The notes: a model not told the origin generated them from the letters alone. Positions 5,705-14,058 are shown, numbered from the stretch's first letter. The stretch: DNA of 21,852 nucleotides from Faecalicatena sp. (GCA_009774255.1 VSNK01000055.1:1-21852), one strand, 5' to 3'. Program-made: numbers and translations.

Positions 5705-6666
5705 CCACAGAGAGAAAGATGTCAGTTGAGAAGAAAAGACGTCCGGGGGAGCAGCTTGTGTGGAATTATCCGCAGCTGACCCTGGCCCCGGAAGAAGGTT
5801 TAAAGGAAACGGAAAAATACAAAGATATTGTCCTGAGGGGGAAGCTGCCCGTGGAATGTGTCTGCCCTTTTTTGATGTCAGAACAGGATTCCCTCCAGAA
5901 GATGGACACACCAGCGGGAAAAGTGGAGGTTTATTTTCTGTATCACAGGGAAGATTTTGAGCGTGCGGTACGGCTTCTTGCCTGGCGGGGGGAACCCAGG
6001 CCGCTGCCGGCTTCCATGGGGGCGGTGACGATCCGCGGGCTGAATAACTGGAGAAAGCTCTATGCCTGTAAAGCCCGGTATCTTGTGGCAGGAAATACGG
6101 ACTGGAACGCGAAGTTTGGGCGTATGACACAAAATGAGGGCTGTTGTTCCGACAGGGAAGCTCGGAATATGTACCACCGAGGGGCAGACGGGCTTCGGTC
6201 GGTTCCGTATAAGGATACGATCATTCTGCTGTCTAACGGTTATTATAGCGCGGTGCCGCCCGGAGAAGCGGGATTTTCCGAGGGGGAATGGACCCGACAT
6301 TCTCGGACGATCCGTACCTGGCATGAATTGGCCCATGTGGTCAGCAGACGCCTCTATCCGGACAATCGGGAAACGATTCGGGATGAAGTGGTGGCTGACT
6401 GTATTGGGCTGCTTGCCGCGTTCGGAACCTATGACCTGCGCCTGGCGCGCCTGTTCCTGGGGATTACGGAAGAAGGGTACCGGCCGGGGGGAAGGCTGGA
6501 GAACTACCTTCCCGGGCAGGATGCCGGCCAGGAGGCTGTGCGGGTACTGACAGAAAGAGTCAGGCGGATCATGGGAGCGCTGGATGGGGCCGCTGACGGC
6601 AAAGAACCGTTTGAATGCCTGCGGAGGATAGAGGAAGGACGGATTGGATTGAACTGTGGCCGCTAG
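5689..6666 (+). CDS. HExxH zinc metallopeptidase-like protein, function unknown
   Basis: A 325-residue soluble protein (315 if ATG 5719 is used; neither start has a good ribosome site, and 5689 overlaps the kinase gene by 16 nt, suggesting coupling). RTWHELAHVVSRRLYP carries the HExxH zincin motif, and the downstream IRDEVVADCIGLLAAFG gives a plausible third zinc ligand in the Glu-x-x-x-Asp helix, a gluzincin-like layout. There is no signal peptide and no membrane segment. The first 200 residues are not recognised. Its position behind an antagonist/anti-sigma pair suggests it is part of the same response, but I know no characterised member and assign no substrate. Confidence 0.7.
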   Translation: MEGGVATERKMSVEKKRRPGEQLVWNYPQLTLAPEEGLKETEKYKDIVLRGKLPVECVCPFLMSEQDSLQKMDTPAGKVEVYFLYHREDFERAVRLLAWRGEPRPLPASMGAVTIRGLNNWRKLYACKARYLVAGNTDWNAKFGRMTQNEGCCSDREARNMYHRGADGLRSVPYKDTIILLSNGYYSAVPPGEAGFSEGEWTRHSRTIRTWHELAHVVSRRLYPDNRETIRDEVVADCIGLLAAFGTYDLRLARLFLGITEEGYRPGGRLENYLPGQDAGQEAVRVLTERVRRIMGALDGAADGKEPFECLRRIEEGRIGLNCGR

Positions 6667-6747
6667 TACATCAAAAGCATGACTGATCAGCAGACAGGTC
6701 CCCCCTTACGGTACAAATAGAAAAATGGATAAAAATCGGATAAATAA

Positions 6748-6776
6748 TTGATATATGGATACACATCTGTTATAAT
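6748..6776 (+). promoter_or_regulatory. Near-consensus sigma-A promoter for the HTH-Uma2 gene
   Basis: TTGATA (6748-6753), a 17-nt spacer and TATAAT (6771-6776), 27 nt before the start codon. The leader is short and leaves no room for a riboswitch. Confidence 0.8.
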
Positions 6777-6802
6777 GACCATATCAAAGACGGAAGGAAG
6801 TG

Positions 6803-7597
6803 ATGTCCATGACGATCGAGGAGATGCAGGAGCGCAAGAGAGAACTGGGCTACTCTTATCAGCAGATCGCGGAGCTTTCCGGCTTGCCCCTTGGAACGGT
6901 GCAGAAGGTGCTGGGCGGGATTACGAAGTCGCCGCGCTATGACACCTTGAAGGCTCTTGAAGGCGTATTCGGAGATAAGAAGGAGATGATGATCCGGGAA
7001 GCGCAGGCCGCCTACAGGACGGAGCGGGAGTATGAGAGGGCGCGGCAGGGCCGGTATACGCTGGATGATTATTACTCGCTGCCGGACGATTACCGGGCGG
7101 AGCTGATCGACGGCGTGTTCTATGATATGGCAGCACCCACCAGCATCCACCAGGCATTTGTCGGACAGGTCTACAGGAGGATCTCGGATTACATTGACAG
7201 GAAGCAAGGGACATGCGTACCGATGGCCTCTCCGCTGGATGTGCAGCTTGACTGCGACGACAGGACAATGGTTCAGCCGGATCTCCTGGTCGTATGTGAT
7301 CGAAGCAAGTTCCGGAAAGGGCTGGTGTTCGGCGCGCCGGATCTGGTGATTGAAGTGATTTCCAGATCAACCAGGCGGAAGGACATGATGCTGAAGCTTT
7401 CCAAATATGAAGCGGCAGGTGTACGGGAGTACTGGATCGTAGATCCGGACAAGAGGAAGGTCATCGTTTACGATTTTGAAAGCGATATCAATGTCAGGCT
7501 GTACGACTTTACACAAGAGGTGCCGGTGGAAATCTTCGGAGGCAAGTGCAAGATCGATTTTCAGGACATTTATGAGCATGTCAGCTTTTTATACTGA
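6803..7597 (+). CDS. HTH-Uma2 family PD-(D/E)XK nuclease-fold protein
   Basis: A 264-residue fusion. Residues 1-55 form an XRE-like helix-turn-helix (SYQQIAELSGLPLGTVQKVL), and the rest is a Uma2 (DUF820) restriction-endonuclease-like domain. Core motifs: YRAELIDGVFYDM (usual LIDG turn), HQAFVGQVYRRISDYI, VQPDLLVV (D160), PDLVIEVIS (E184), then RRKDMMLKLSKYEAAGVREYWIVDP, which is highly typical. No enzymatic activity has been firmly settled for the family that I know of. Starts at GTG 6800 and ATG 6809 are also possible; GGAAGG lies 5 nt before ATG 6803. It has its own promoter and appears monocistronic. The stop codon lies inside a 22-bp sequence repeated at 10354. Confidence 0.88.
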   Translation: MSMTIEEMQERKRELGYSYQQIAELSGLPLGTVQKVLGGITKSPRYDTLKALEGVFGDKKEMMIREAQAAYRTEREYERARQGRYTLDDYYSLPDDYRAELIDGVFYDMAAPTSIHQAFVGQVYRRISDYIDRKQGTCVPMASPLDVQLDCDDRTMVQPDLLVVCDRSKFRKGLVFGAPDLVIEVISRSTRRKDMMLKLSKYEAAGVREYWIVDPDKRKVIVYDFESDINVRLYDFTQEVPVEIFGGKCKIDFQDIYEHVSFLY

Positions 7598-7645
7598 GCG
7601 CCAGATAAATCGCAGATTGGTTACATACATCAGGAGAGAAAATAA

Positions 7646-8488
7646 ATGAAAACAAAGTTTCACAGCTTTTTTATGATGACAGCGGCTACTTTTATTATGG
7701 CCGTAGGTATTTATTTCTTTAAGTTTACCAATAACTTTACATTCGGCGGGATCACCGGCCTTGCCGTTCTTGTGGCGAAGTCAGGTCTCATATCCGCTTC
7801 GGATTTTTCCTTTGTGTCCAATATGATCCTCCTGGCTCTCGGGGCCGCCATACTGGGGCGAAAATTCGTGGCAAAGACGGCTTACTGCAGTGTGCTGCTC
7901 TCGGTTCTTTTATCCGGCTTTGAAAGAGTGTGGCCCATGTCCCATCCCTTTACGGACCAGCCGCTGCTGGAAGTGATCTTTGCGATCGTGCTTCCGGCGT
8001 TCGGCTCCGCAGTTCTGTTCAACATCGGAGCCTCCAGCGGCGGGACGGATATCGTGGCAATGATCTTGAGAAAGTATTCCAGCATTGATATCGGACGGGC
8101 TCTGCTGCTGTCGGACGTGGCGGTGACGGTGGCCGGATTTTTCGTATTCAACGTGGAGGTGGGACTGTACTCCTGCCTGGGACTGGCGTTCCGTTCCGTA
8201 CTGGTGGACAACTTTATCGAAAGCCTGAATCTTTCCAAATATTTCAATGTATTTTGCAGCAGGCCGGAGGAGATATGCGATTTTATTGTCCATGAGCTGA
8301 ACCGGAGCGCCACGGTCTGCGAGGGGCACGGAGCATTTACCGGTGCGCAGAAGTATATTATTTTTACGGCGCTGAACCGTCATCAGGCGGTGCTGCTGCG
8401 GAATTTTATCAGGAAGGAAGATCCCTCCGCCTTTATTCTGATCTCCAATACAAGTGAAATTATCGGAAAAGGATTTCACAGCGTATAA
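7646..8488 (+). CDS. YitT family membrane protein (DUF161/DUF2179)
   Basis: A 280-residue integral membrane protein. The N-terminal two thirds show about five hydrophobic helices, with the family motifs TNNFTFGGITGLAVL and FNIGASSGGTDIVAMIL. The C-terminal 80 residues (FCSRPEEICDFI, GHGAFTGAQKYIIFTAL, FILISNTSEIIGKGF) form the cytoplasmic DUF2179 domain. The function of the family is not established. AGGAGAG lies about 8 nt before the ATG. The 48-nt gap from the Uma2 gene has no promoter that I can pick out, so readthrough is possible. Confidence 0.9.
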   Translation: MKTKFHSFFMMTAATFIMAVGIYFFKFTNNFTFGGITGLAVLVAKSGLISASDFSFVSNMILLALGAAILGRKFVAKTAYCSVLLSVLLSGFERVWPMSHPFTDQPLLEVIFAIVLPAFGSAVLFNIGASSGGTDIVAMILRKYSSIDIGRALLLSDVAVTVAGFFVFNVEVGLYSCLGLAFRSVLVDNFIESLNLSKYFNVFCSRPEEICDFIVHELNRSATVCEGHGAFTGAQKYIIFTALNRHQAVLLRNFIRKEDPSAFILISNTSEIIGKGFHSV

Positions 8489-8542
8489 CTTGTAATTATT
8501 TTAGATTTTTCCGATGAATTTTACGATGATCTTTCCGCAGAC

Positions 8543-8581
8543 TTGTGTCTAATGCTCCGTAAGTGTTATACTGAGCATTAG
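8543..8581 (+). promoter_or_regulatory. Promoter with overlapping inverted-repeat operator before the GH5 gene
   Basis: TTGTGT (8543-8548), an 18-nt spacer and TATACT (8567-8572). A perfect 9-bp inverted repeat CTAATGCTC (8549-8557) / GAGCATTAG (8573-8581) brackets the -10 box, the position expected for a repressor operator controlling the glycosidase. The regulator is not identified. Confidence 0.55.
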
Positions 8582-8615
8582 TTAAATCTCAGCACGATAT
8601 GGAGAAAAGGAGCGG

Positions 8616-10316
8616 ATGAAAAAAATGTTTCAGACAGTAGAGGGTTGGCTGAAGACCAGCGGACAGATTTTTGTAAATGAGCGTGGGGAAGAGGTACTGC
8701 TGCGCGGCCTTGGTGTCGCGAACTGGCTGAACCCGGAGGGATTTTTATTTGGCGGCGCGCCTTTCGGCGGGGTGATGGGGCGGTTCGCGCGATCCTGTGA
8801 ATTTGACCGGGGGCGCACGATGGATCAGTTTGTGACCGAGCTGTGCGGTCCGTCCTATCAAAAGAAATTTTGGAAGCAGTGGGTGGAAAATTATTTCGCC
8901 GAAGCAGATATTAAGAGAATGAAGGAGCAGGGCTTCAATTCGGTTCGTTTTCCGTTGGATGCCCGGCTGTTACTGGAGGAAGAGCCGGGATATCATTTTA
9001 TCGAAGAGCATTTTGAAATGCTGGAGCATTGCCTGGAGCTATGTGAGAAATACGGGCTGTACGTGATCTTGGACATGCATGCGGCATGCGCGGGCCAGAG
9101 CGCGGTTTCCTGTGATAACGGCGTGGACAATCAGCCGCACCTTTTCCTGGACGAGGAGGGCGCGGATCGTACCGTCCGTCTGTGGGAGGAGATAGCGAAG
9201 CGCTGGGCGGATCGCTGGATTATCGCAGGGTATGACCTGATCAACGAACCCATTGCCCTGCCGGAATTTGATTACCTGATACCGGAGCTGAAGGCATTTT
9301 ATGACCGTCTGATTCAGGCAATCCGTGAGGTGGACCGGAAGCATATCCTGTTTGTCCAGGGCAATCGTTTCGCCGGACGGCTGGATATTTTTGACCATGA
9401 TTATGATCCGGAATATCATAATTGGGCAATTTGTGTTCATACCTATGAGACAGCTCCGGATCTGGCATTATTCGGACCGATCCTGGCTAAGCGTGCGGAA
9501 TGGGATGTGCCGGTGTGGATCGGAGAGACCGGAGGAAGCAGCCCGGGTGATTCTGCGGCAGGCAATTGCTGGATGGCAGCGGCATTTGAAATGATGATGG
9601 AGTATCATATCAGCTACAATATCTGGTGTACCAAAGCACTGGAGGGTGTGGATGCCGCGGCTTCTTATTCCTTCAAGGGGCCGGATCCAGACGGCTGGCA
9701 ACAGATCTATGATTACTGCGGAAAGGGAACCGCCAAGCCGGGTTATGAAAAGGCGATCCGCATATTTGATGAATTGCTGGAAAATATTAAGTTCGAGAAT
9801 TGTGCGGAACAGAAAAAACGCGTGGTGGCTATGCTGCGCCGCCCTGGGGTTCTTGTTCCGGCAAGCGGATATGATACGGATGGAGAGCACAAAGGCACCT
9901 GGCCTTATGCGCTTTTCTGCGGTTACCGCCGGGAAGACCGGATGCATCTGATCTATGAGCCGGGATATGCGCCGAATGATCTTGGCGGTCTTGCCATGAT
10001 GAATCCTCACCCGGAAAAGTACGGGGACTGGGCACATATCTGGCTGCAGCTTGATGAGGGGGACGCGGCAAGCTATACGGTCCGTGAAGCCAAAGAGCCG
10101 ATTTCGGTAGTACTCCATGCCTGCGCGGCAGTGGAAAACCGAATTCGGGTCAGCCAGGGAGAGGATGTTCTTTTTGAAGGAAGTGTGCCCGTTTCGGATG
10201 AAATAGTACAGGTGCCGGCGGGAACCACAGGGACAGGAGAGCGTGTTGTCATTAAGGTGGAGGCTGTCAGCGGAAGTGTGGTACTTAAAGCGGTGGAATT
10301 CGCTTCCGGAAAGTAG
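8616..10316 (+). CDS. Glycoside hydrolase family 5 protein (intracellular)
   Basis: A 566-residue GH5-like (beta/alpha)8 enzyme. VLLRGLGVANWLNPEG near the N terminus, GFNSVRFPLDARLL, and YGLYVILDMHAACAGQ mark the barrel. The acid/base is E211 in DLINEP, and the nucleophile is E304 in VPVWIGETGG. Residues after about 400 form a separate C-terminal region, perhaps a beta-sandwich. There is no signal peptide, so it likely acts on imported oligosaccharides; specificity (beta-glucan, mannan or other) cannot be judged. GGAG lies 11 nt before ATG 8616, and AAGGAG lies 12 nt before ATG 8625, so either start is possible. It is transcribed alone behind an operator-like inverted repeat. Confidence 0.88.
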   Translation: MKKMFQTVEGWLKTSGQIFVNERGEEVLLRGLGVANWLNPEGFLFGGAPFGGVMGRFARSCEFDRGRTMDQFVTELCGPSYQKKFWKQWVENYFAEADIKRMKEQGFNSVRFPLDARLLLEEEPGYHFIEEHFEMLEHCLELCEKYGLYVILDMHAACAGQSAVSCDNGVDNQPHLFLDEEGADRTVRLWEEIAKRWADRWIIAGYDLINEPIALPEFDYLIPELKAFYDRLIQAIREVDRKHILFVQGNRFAGRLDIFDHDYDPEYHNWAICVHTYETAPDLALFGPILAKRAEWDVPVWIGETGGSSPGDSAAGNCWMAAAFEMMMEYHISYNIWCTKALEGVDAAASYSFKGPDPDGWQQIYDYCGKGTAKPGYEKAIRIFDELLENIKFENCAEQKKRVVAMLRRPGVLVPASGYDTDGEHKGTWPYALFCGYRREDRMHLIYEPGYAPNDLGGLAMMNPHPEKYGDWAHIWLQLDEGDAASYTVREAKEPISVVLHACAAVENRIRVSQGEDVLFEGSVPVSDEIVQVPAGTTGTGERVVIKVEAVSGSVVLKAVEFASGK

Positions 10317-10353
10317 GCACAGCACTTTCGGGGGGACGTACACTTTTATGAGT

Positions 10354-10434
10354 TATACTGAGCGCCAGATAAATCTGCCGCACAATATAATTTGATGCGC
10401 ACAGCCGCATGAGGAATTATGCCGCTTTGCGGCT
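10354..10434. repeat. Dispersed repeat block between convergent genes
   Basis: Positions 10354-10375 are an exact 22-bp copy of 7590-7611 (starting TATACTGAGCGCCAGATAAA). Positions 10393-10426 match the reverse complement of 12815-12848 at 33 of 34 bases. A GCCGC-TTT-GCGGC hairpin (10421-10433) lies at the end of the regulator gene and may act as a bidirectional terminator, though no T-tract follows. Confidence 0.7.
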
Positions 10435-10435
10435 A

Positions 10436-10996
10436 TCAGAACTTATACGGAGAGGTGGAGACCATCAGGATCTTCGCCTCTTTGTCTGTGATGTTGCTCC
10501 AGCGATGCCCGATATAGTTCGGATAATAAAGGGTATCATGTTCATCGAGCTCATAGGTCCCTTTATTTTCCATTTCAAATATCAGGCTGCCGTACAGCAC
10601 ATATACAAATTCCTCCCCGCCGTGATGGGCAAAATCCCCGGAATCGCTGTGGGAAGGTACGGTGACCGTTGCGGCGTACATCTCATTCTTTCCCTGAATG
10701 ATCAGGGATTCGATCAGGGATTTCCCATTGCTTGTGTTGCGGACAAATGACTTCTGATCCGCCTGGCGCACGAGCTGGATCTGCTCCTCATCTTCGTCCA
10801 GGAACAGTGAGAACACCGGGAGGTCAAGTGCGTCACAGATGGACTTCAGGGTGAGCAGATTGGGTGAGGTTTTTCCGGTTTCGATCTGGCTGATGGTACT
10901 CGCCGCCACATTCGATACATTGGACAGGTCGCGGATCGATAAATTTTGTTCCAGACGATGTTCTTTGAGAGTTCTTCCTATTCTTGCTAAATCCAT
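10436..10996 (-). CDS. XRE-family transcriptional regulator with cupin sensor domain
   Basis: A 186-residue regulator. The helix-turn-helix is at about 6-60 (LEQNLSIRDLSNVSNVAAST, then ISQIETGKTSPNLLTL). The C-terminal small cupin is at about 105-180: HHGGEEFVYVLYGSLIFEME, then DTLYYPNYIGHRWSN, a typical PuuR/MhqR-like double-stranded beta-helix that binds a small ligand. AGGAGG lies 7 nt before the ATG. The MITE-like element at 11012-11095 abuts that site. The target is not evident; the divergent or neighbouring genes share no obvious operator. The gene is convergent with the GH5 gene. Confidence 0.9.
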   Translation of the reverse strand: MDLARIGRTLKEHRLEQNLSIRDLSNVSNVAASTISQIETGKTSPNLLTLKSICDALDLPVFSLFLDEDEEQIQLVRQADQKSFVRNTSNGKSLIESLIIQGKNEMYAATVTVPSHSDSGDFAHHGGEEFVYVLYGSLIFEMENKGTYELDEHDTLYYPNYIGHRWSNITDKEAKILMVSTSPYKF

Positions 10997-11011
10997 ATCA
11001 GGACCTCCTGG

Positions 11012-11095
11012 TAAGGAACTGTCCTGAATATAATCAGCACTCTCGAAGAAAAATCCTGCGAACTATCTGCAGATTATTTCGGGATGGTTCCTAAG
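11012..11095. repeat. Short inverted-repeat element related to 781-941
   Basis: An 84-bp element whose ends (TAAGGAACTGTCCTGAATAT and the complement of ATTATTTCGGGATGGTTCCT) pair imperfectly over about 22 bp. The interior ATCCTGCGAACTATCTGCAG resembles the right half of the 781-941 element. It lies just upstream of the XRE-cupin ribosome site, in the 5' leader. A TATACT box on the minus strand near 11127-11132 may be that gene's promoter. Confidence 0.5.
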
Positions 11096-11216
11096 CTGAA
11101 AGTGAACGTGTGTCAATTAACATCCAGTATAACATGTTTTTAGAAAATTGGGAACGAAAAGATTTCTAAATGGCCAACTAATCTAAGGAGTCATGAGGGA
11201 TATACCCTGACTCTAC

Positions 11217-12623
11217 CTACTCCCCCCGCGCCAGCGAGAATATGAATTCCGTCCCGACCCCTTCGGTACTGATCACATTGATATGCTCATCATGAGCCTG
11301 TATCGCCTCTTTCACGATCGACAGCCCCAGCCCGGTCCCCTTCTTATCTTTCCCGCGGGACGCGTCAGATTTATAAAAACGCTCCCAGATCTTATTCAGT
11401 TCCTTTTTAGAAATACCGATCCCCGTATCCTTCACGGACACGAAGATCTTCCCGCCCTTCTGCGTCACTTCGATCTTGACACGATCCTCATTTTCGCTGA
11501 ACTTAATCGCGTTGTCGATGAGATTGTAGAGTACCTGCTGGATCTTTCGGCTGTCGGCAAGCACAAACGCCGGCTCCGGCAGAAGCAGCAGTTCAATGGA
11601 AACTCGTTTTTCTGTGCACACGCCTTCAAAAGAAGCTGCCGTTGTCTTGATCATTTCCTGGATATCGAAACGAGTCTTATCCAATAGAAGCTCCTTCGTG
11701 TCAAATTCATTCAGAGTGAGCAGGTCATTGGTCAGGTCTGTAAGCCGTTCTGTCTCAAATAAAATAATTTTCAGATATTTTGCGTGCAGCTCCGGCGGAA
11801 TGGTGCCGTCTGTCATGGCTTCCACATAGCCGCGGATTGAGGTCAGCGGCGAACGGAAATCATGGGATACATTGGCCACGATTTTTTTCTGATAGTCTTC
11901 CATGTCGTGGAGCTGGGAGGACATGTAGTTGAGGGACGCGGAGAGATAGCCCATCTCATCCTGTGTATAGACCGGAATCTCATAGTCCAGGTTGCCGGAC
12001 GCGTACTGGGTCGCCGCCTCTGTGATCAGACGCAGGGGGCGGTATACGAAGTACTGAAAGCCCAGCAAAAAAATCAAAGACAGAATAAAAATTACGATTA
12101 ACGTGATATAAAAGGGAAACATCATGCGGGAGCAGCGCTCTTCCAGGGCGGAGAAGGGCTGATGAATCAGGAGATACCCCTTCGTCTGGAAGCCCTGGAT
12201 CACCGGGGCGATCACGGTCATGACCTCTTCCTGAAAATAACCGTGGTAATCCCCTGTCAAATAGCGTTTTCCGCCGGTCTCTGCCGCGTTAAATTCTTCG
12301 ATACTCTCCGGCGCGGACGTATTTTCCAGATTGGAAGCAGTGATGAGGTTTCCGTCGATATCCACGAACCACAGGGCTGCGTCCAGATAAATGCGCATGG
12401 CGTTCAGCTGGGAATGAACCGCCCAGGAAGTCGTGTTATCTGTAAAATAGGACGGCAGATAATTGGAGGCGATCAGATTCGCCTCCTGATACAGAGATTC
12501 TGAGTTCGTTGCCACGATTCGGTTCAGTAAAAGCTGCCGTCCAAGAGTGGCTGCCGTAAAAATCCCCAGAAAGCCAAATACGATATAAAGTAAAACAAAT
12601 TTAATATGCAGGGTACTTTTCAT
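11217..12623 (-). CDS. Membrane sensor histidine kinase
   Basis: A 468-residue kinase. Membrane segments at about 8-28 (FVLLYIVFGFLGIFTAATL) and 170-195 (ITLIVIFILSLIFLLGFQYF) enclose an extracellular sensor of about 140 residues. A HAMP domain follows (RPLRLITEAATQYASGNLDY), then HisKA with H254 in VSHDFRSPLTSIRGY, the N-box NLIDNAIKFSEN, G1 DTGIGI and G2 GTGLGLSIV. It should phosphorylate the OmpR-type regulator encoded upstream. AGGAGG lies 5 nt before the ATG. The 269-bp gap to the regulator gene is repeat DNA. The signal is unknown. Confidence 0.93.
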   Translation of the reverse strand: MKSTLHIKFVLLYIVFGFLGIFTAATLGRQLLLNRIVATNSESLYQEANLIASNYLPSYFTDNTTSWAVHSQLNAMRIYLDAALWFVDIDGNLITASNLENTSAPESIEEFNAAETGGKRYLTGDYHGYFQEEVMTVIAPVIQGFQTKGYLLIHQPFSALEERCSRMMFPFYITLIVIFILSLIFLLGFQYFVYRPLRLITEAATQYASGNLDYEIPVYTQDEMGYLSASLNYMSSQLHDMEDYQKKIVANVSHDFRSPLTSIRGYVEAMTDGTIPPELHAKYLKIILFETERLTDLTNDLLTLNEFDTKELLLDKTRFDIQEMIKTTAASFEGVCTEKRVSIELLLLPEPAFVLADSRKIQQVLYNLIDNAIKFSENEDRVKIEVTQKGGKIFVSVKDTGIGISKKELNKIWERFYKSDASRGKDKKGTGLGLSIVKEAIQAHDEHINVISTEGVGTEFIFSLARGE

Positions 12624-12629
12624 AACAGC

Positions 12630-12751
12630 CTCCTAACCCGGACAAGCCGGAACCCAAATTTTGACAGAATGCGCAAGATTTCGTTGTTAAGCGCCTAACC
12701 TGGATAAACCAGAATAGCAAGATACGAAAAATTTGCCATTTTGCAGTGCTT
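12630..12751. repeat. Two tandem copies of a dispersed intergenic repeat, between kinase and regulator genes
   Basis: In the reverse direction the unit reads GCGCTTAACAACGAAATCTTGCGC, AAAATGGCAAAATTTT, a variable part, then CTGGTTTATCCAGGTTAG. One copy spans roughly 12690-12751, and a second, more diverged copy spans 12630-12690. The first 24 bp (12630-12653) are identical to 2935-2958 at the end of the radical SAM gene. Related copies are at 13994-14058, 16493-16557 and 16558-16625. Confidence 0.8.
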
Positions 12752-12761
12752 AATCTGAATT

Positions 12762-12848
12762 ATACTCACGGCTGATGAAATCTGCCGTGAGTATCGCGCC
12801 AGCCGCAGCCGTGAAGCGGCATAATTCCTCATGCGGCTGTGTGCATCA
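12762..12848. repeat. Dispersed repeat with internal inverted repeats
   Basis: Contains TACTCACGGCTGATGAAATC and TGCCGTGAGTATCGCGCCAG, related in reverse orientation to 19739-19790. Its part 12815-12848 is an inverted copy of 10393-10426. Nothing else is visible before the response regulator's 3' end. Confidence 0.65.
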
Positions 12849-12892
12849 GGTTATACTGCACGGCCGGAAATCTCTTGCGCAGGGAATGATTC

Positions 12893-13600
12893 CTAAACAG
12901 ATTTAGTGCCGAATTTATAACCGATTCCCCATACAGTGCCGATGGACCAGGTCGGATGATCCTTGATCTTTTCCCGCAGACGCTTGATATGGACATCTAC
13001 GGTCCGAGTATCTCCGATATATTCGTAGCCCCAGATCTGATCCAGGAGCTGCTCTCTTGTAAATACCTGATTCGGAGAAGCCGCGAGGAAATACAGAAGC
13101 TCCAGTTCCTTGGGAGGCATTTCGACCTGCCTGCCGTCGCAGACAACGGAATAGTTGGTCAGGTTGATGGTAAGACCGTCGTACTCCACCTTCTTTGATT
13201 TTTCCGGTGCCGGTATTTCCTGCTTTGGCGGCTGGCAGCGGCGCAGGACGGCGCGCACCCGGGCCACCATTTCCTTGGAGTCGAAGGGCTTCATGATATA
13301 ATCGTCGGCTCCCAGCTCCAGCCCTAGGACCTTGTCAAACACCTCGCCCTTGGCGGAAAGCATGATGACAGGGGTGGAGGATTTGGCGCGGATCTCCCGG
13401 CATACCTGATAGCCGTCGATGCCAGGAAGCATCAGGTCCAGCAGGATGAGGTTCGGCTGGTAAGTCTCGAAAGCATCCAGAGCCTCCTCGCCGTTGAATA
13501 CCATTTTCGTGTCAAAACATTCTTTATTTAAGTAGAGCGAAATCAATTCCGCAATATTTTCATCATCGTCTACAATCAAAATCTTCTGCTTTGCTGCCAC
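12893..13600 (-). CDS. OmpR/PhoB-family response regulator
   Basis: A 235-residue regulator. Receiver domain: D11-D13 acidic pocket (LIVDDDENIAEL), phosphoacceptor D55 in LLDLMLPG, MLSAKGE, and the conserved Lys in DDYIMKPF. The C-terminal winged helix (about 135-232) has EMPPKELELLYFLAASPNQV, then VFTREQLLDQIWGY and the recognition helix TRTVDVHIKRLREKI. The start is GTG 13598-13600 with AGGAGG 10 nt upstream. It is the upstream gene of the two-component pair and is probably cotranscribed with the kinase despite the repeat between them. Confidence 0.93.
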   Translation of the reverse strand: MAAKQKILIVDDDENIAELISLYLNKECFDTKMVFNGEEALDAFETYQPNLILLDLMLPGIDGYQVCREIRAKSSTPVIMLSAKGEVFDKVLGLELGADDYIMKPFDSKEMVARVRAVLRRCQPPKQEIPAPEKSKKVEYDGLTINLTNYSVVCDGRQVEMPPKELELLYFLAASPNQVFTREQLLDQIWGYEYIGDTRTVDVHIKRLREKIKDHPTWSIGTVWGIGYKFGTKSV

Positions 13601-13722
13601 AATAAAAATACCTCCTTCTTGCAGATTTTAATCACTGTAATTTATGATTCCGATGCCTTAGGCGCTTAAAAAATACTCATGACTCACATTTGAGCCGCCA
13701 CCATAAATGAAAATTCGTGTTT

Positions 13723-13983
13723 TTTTATTCTATAGGAAACTTCTCCGAATCCTATAGAATAAAAACCCTCCGGGGGATGCGCACTACGCGCATAAGGAAA
13801 ATGGCTGCTGTCGCAGCCGCGCTTCGGCGCGAGTGTGCGTCGGGACGCACACTTTTCTTGTTCTATAGGAAATTTCTTCGAATTTTCCTATAGAACAAAA
13901 CCCTCCGGGGGATGCGCACTGCGGCGTACAAGGTAGATGTCGCGGTGCGACCGCCGCAGGCGCGAGTTTCGCAAGCGAAACTC
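13723..13983. repeat. Tandemly duplicated hairpin module (about 135 bp, two copies)
   Basis: Copy 1 starts with a perfect 15-bp stem TTTTATTCTATAGGA (13723-13737) / 13750-13764. Copy 2 starts with a near-perfect 19-bp stem 13858-13876 / 13880-13898 around TTGTTCTATAGGAAA. Each is followed by an identical 24-bp sequence (13762-13785 and 13897-13920, core CCCTCCGGGGGATGCGCACT) and ends with a strong hairpin: GTGTGCGTC-GG-GACGCACAC (13833-13852) and GAGTTTCGC-AA-GCGAAACTC (13964-13983). No gene is credible in 13601-14076. It may terminate the convergent or adjacent transcripts, or be a structured RNA. Confidence 0.75.
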
Positions 13984-13993
13984 TTTGTTCTAG

Positions 13994-14058
13994 TAACAAT
14001 TTCTTGCGCAAAATGGCAAAATTTTCGTATCGTACATTTCTGGCTTATCCAGGTTAAG
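13994..14058. repeat. Copy of the dispersed intergenic repeat, downstream of mutS2
   Basis: Reads CAATTTCTTGCGCAAAATGG, CAAAATTTTCGTATCG, then TTTCTGGCTTATCCAGGTTA. Same orientation as the two copies upstream of mutS2, so mutS2 is flanked by this family. Confidence 0.8.
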
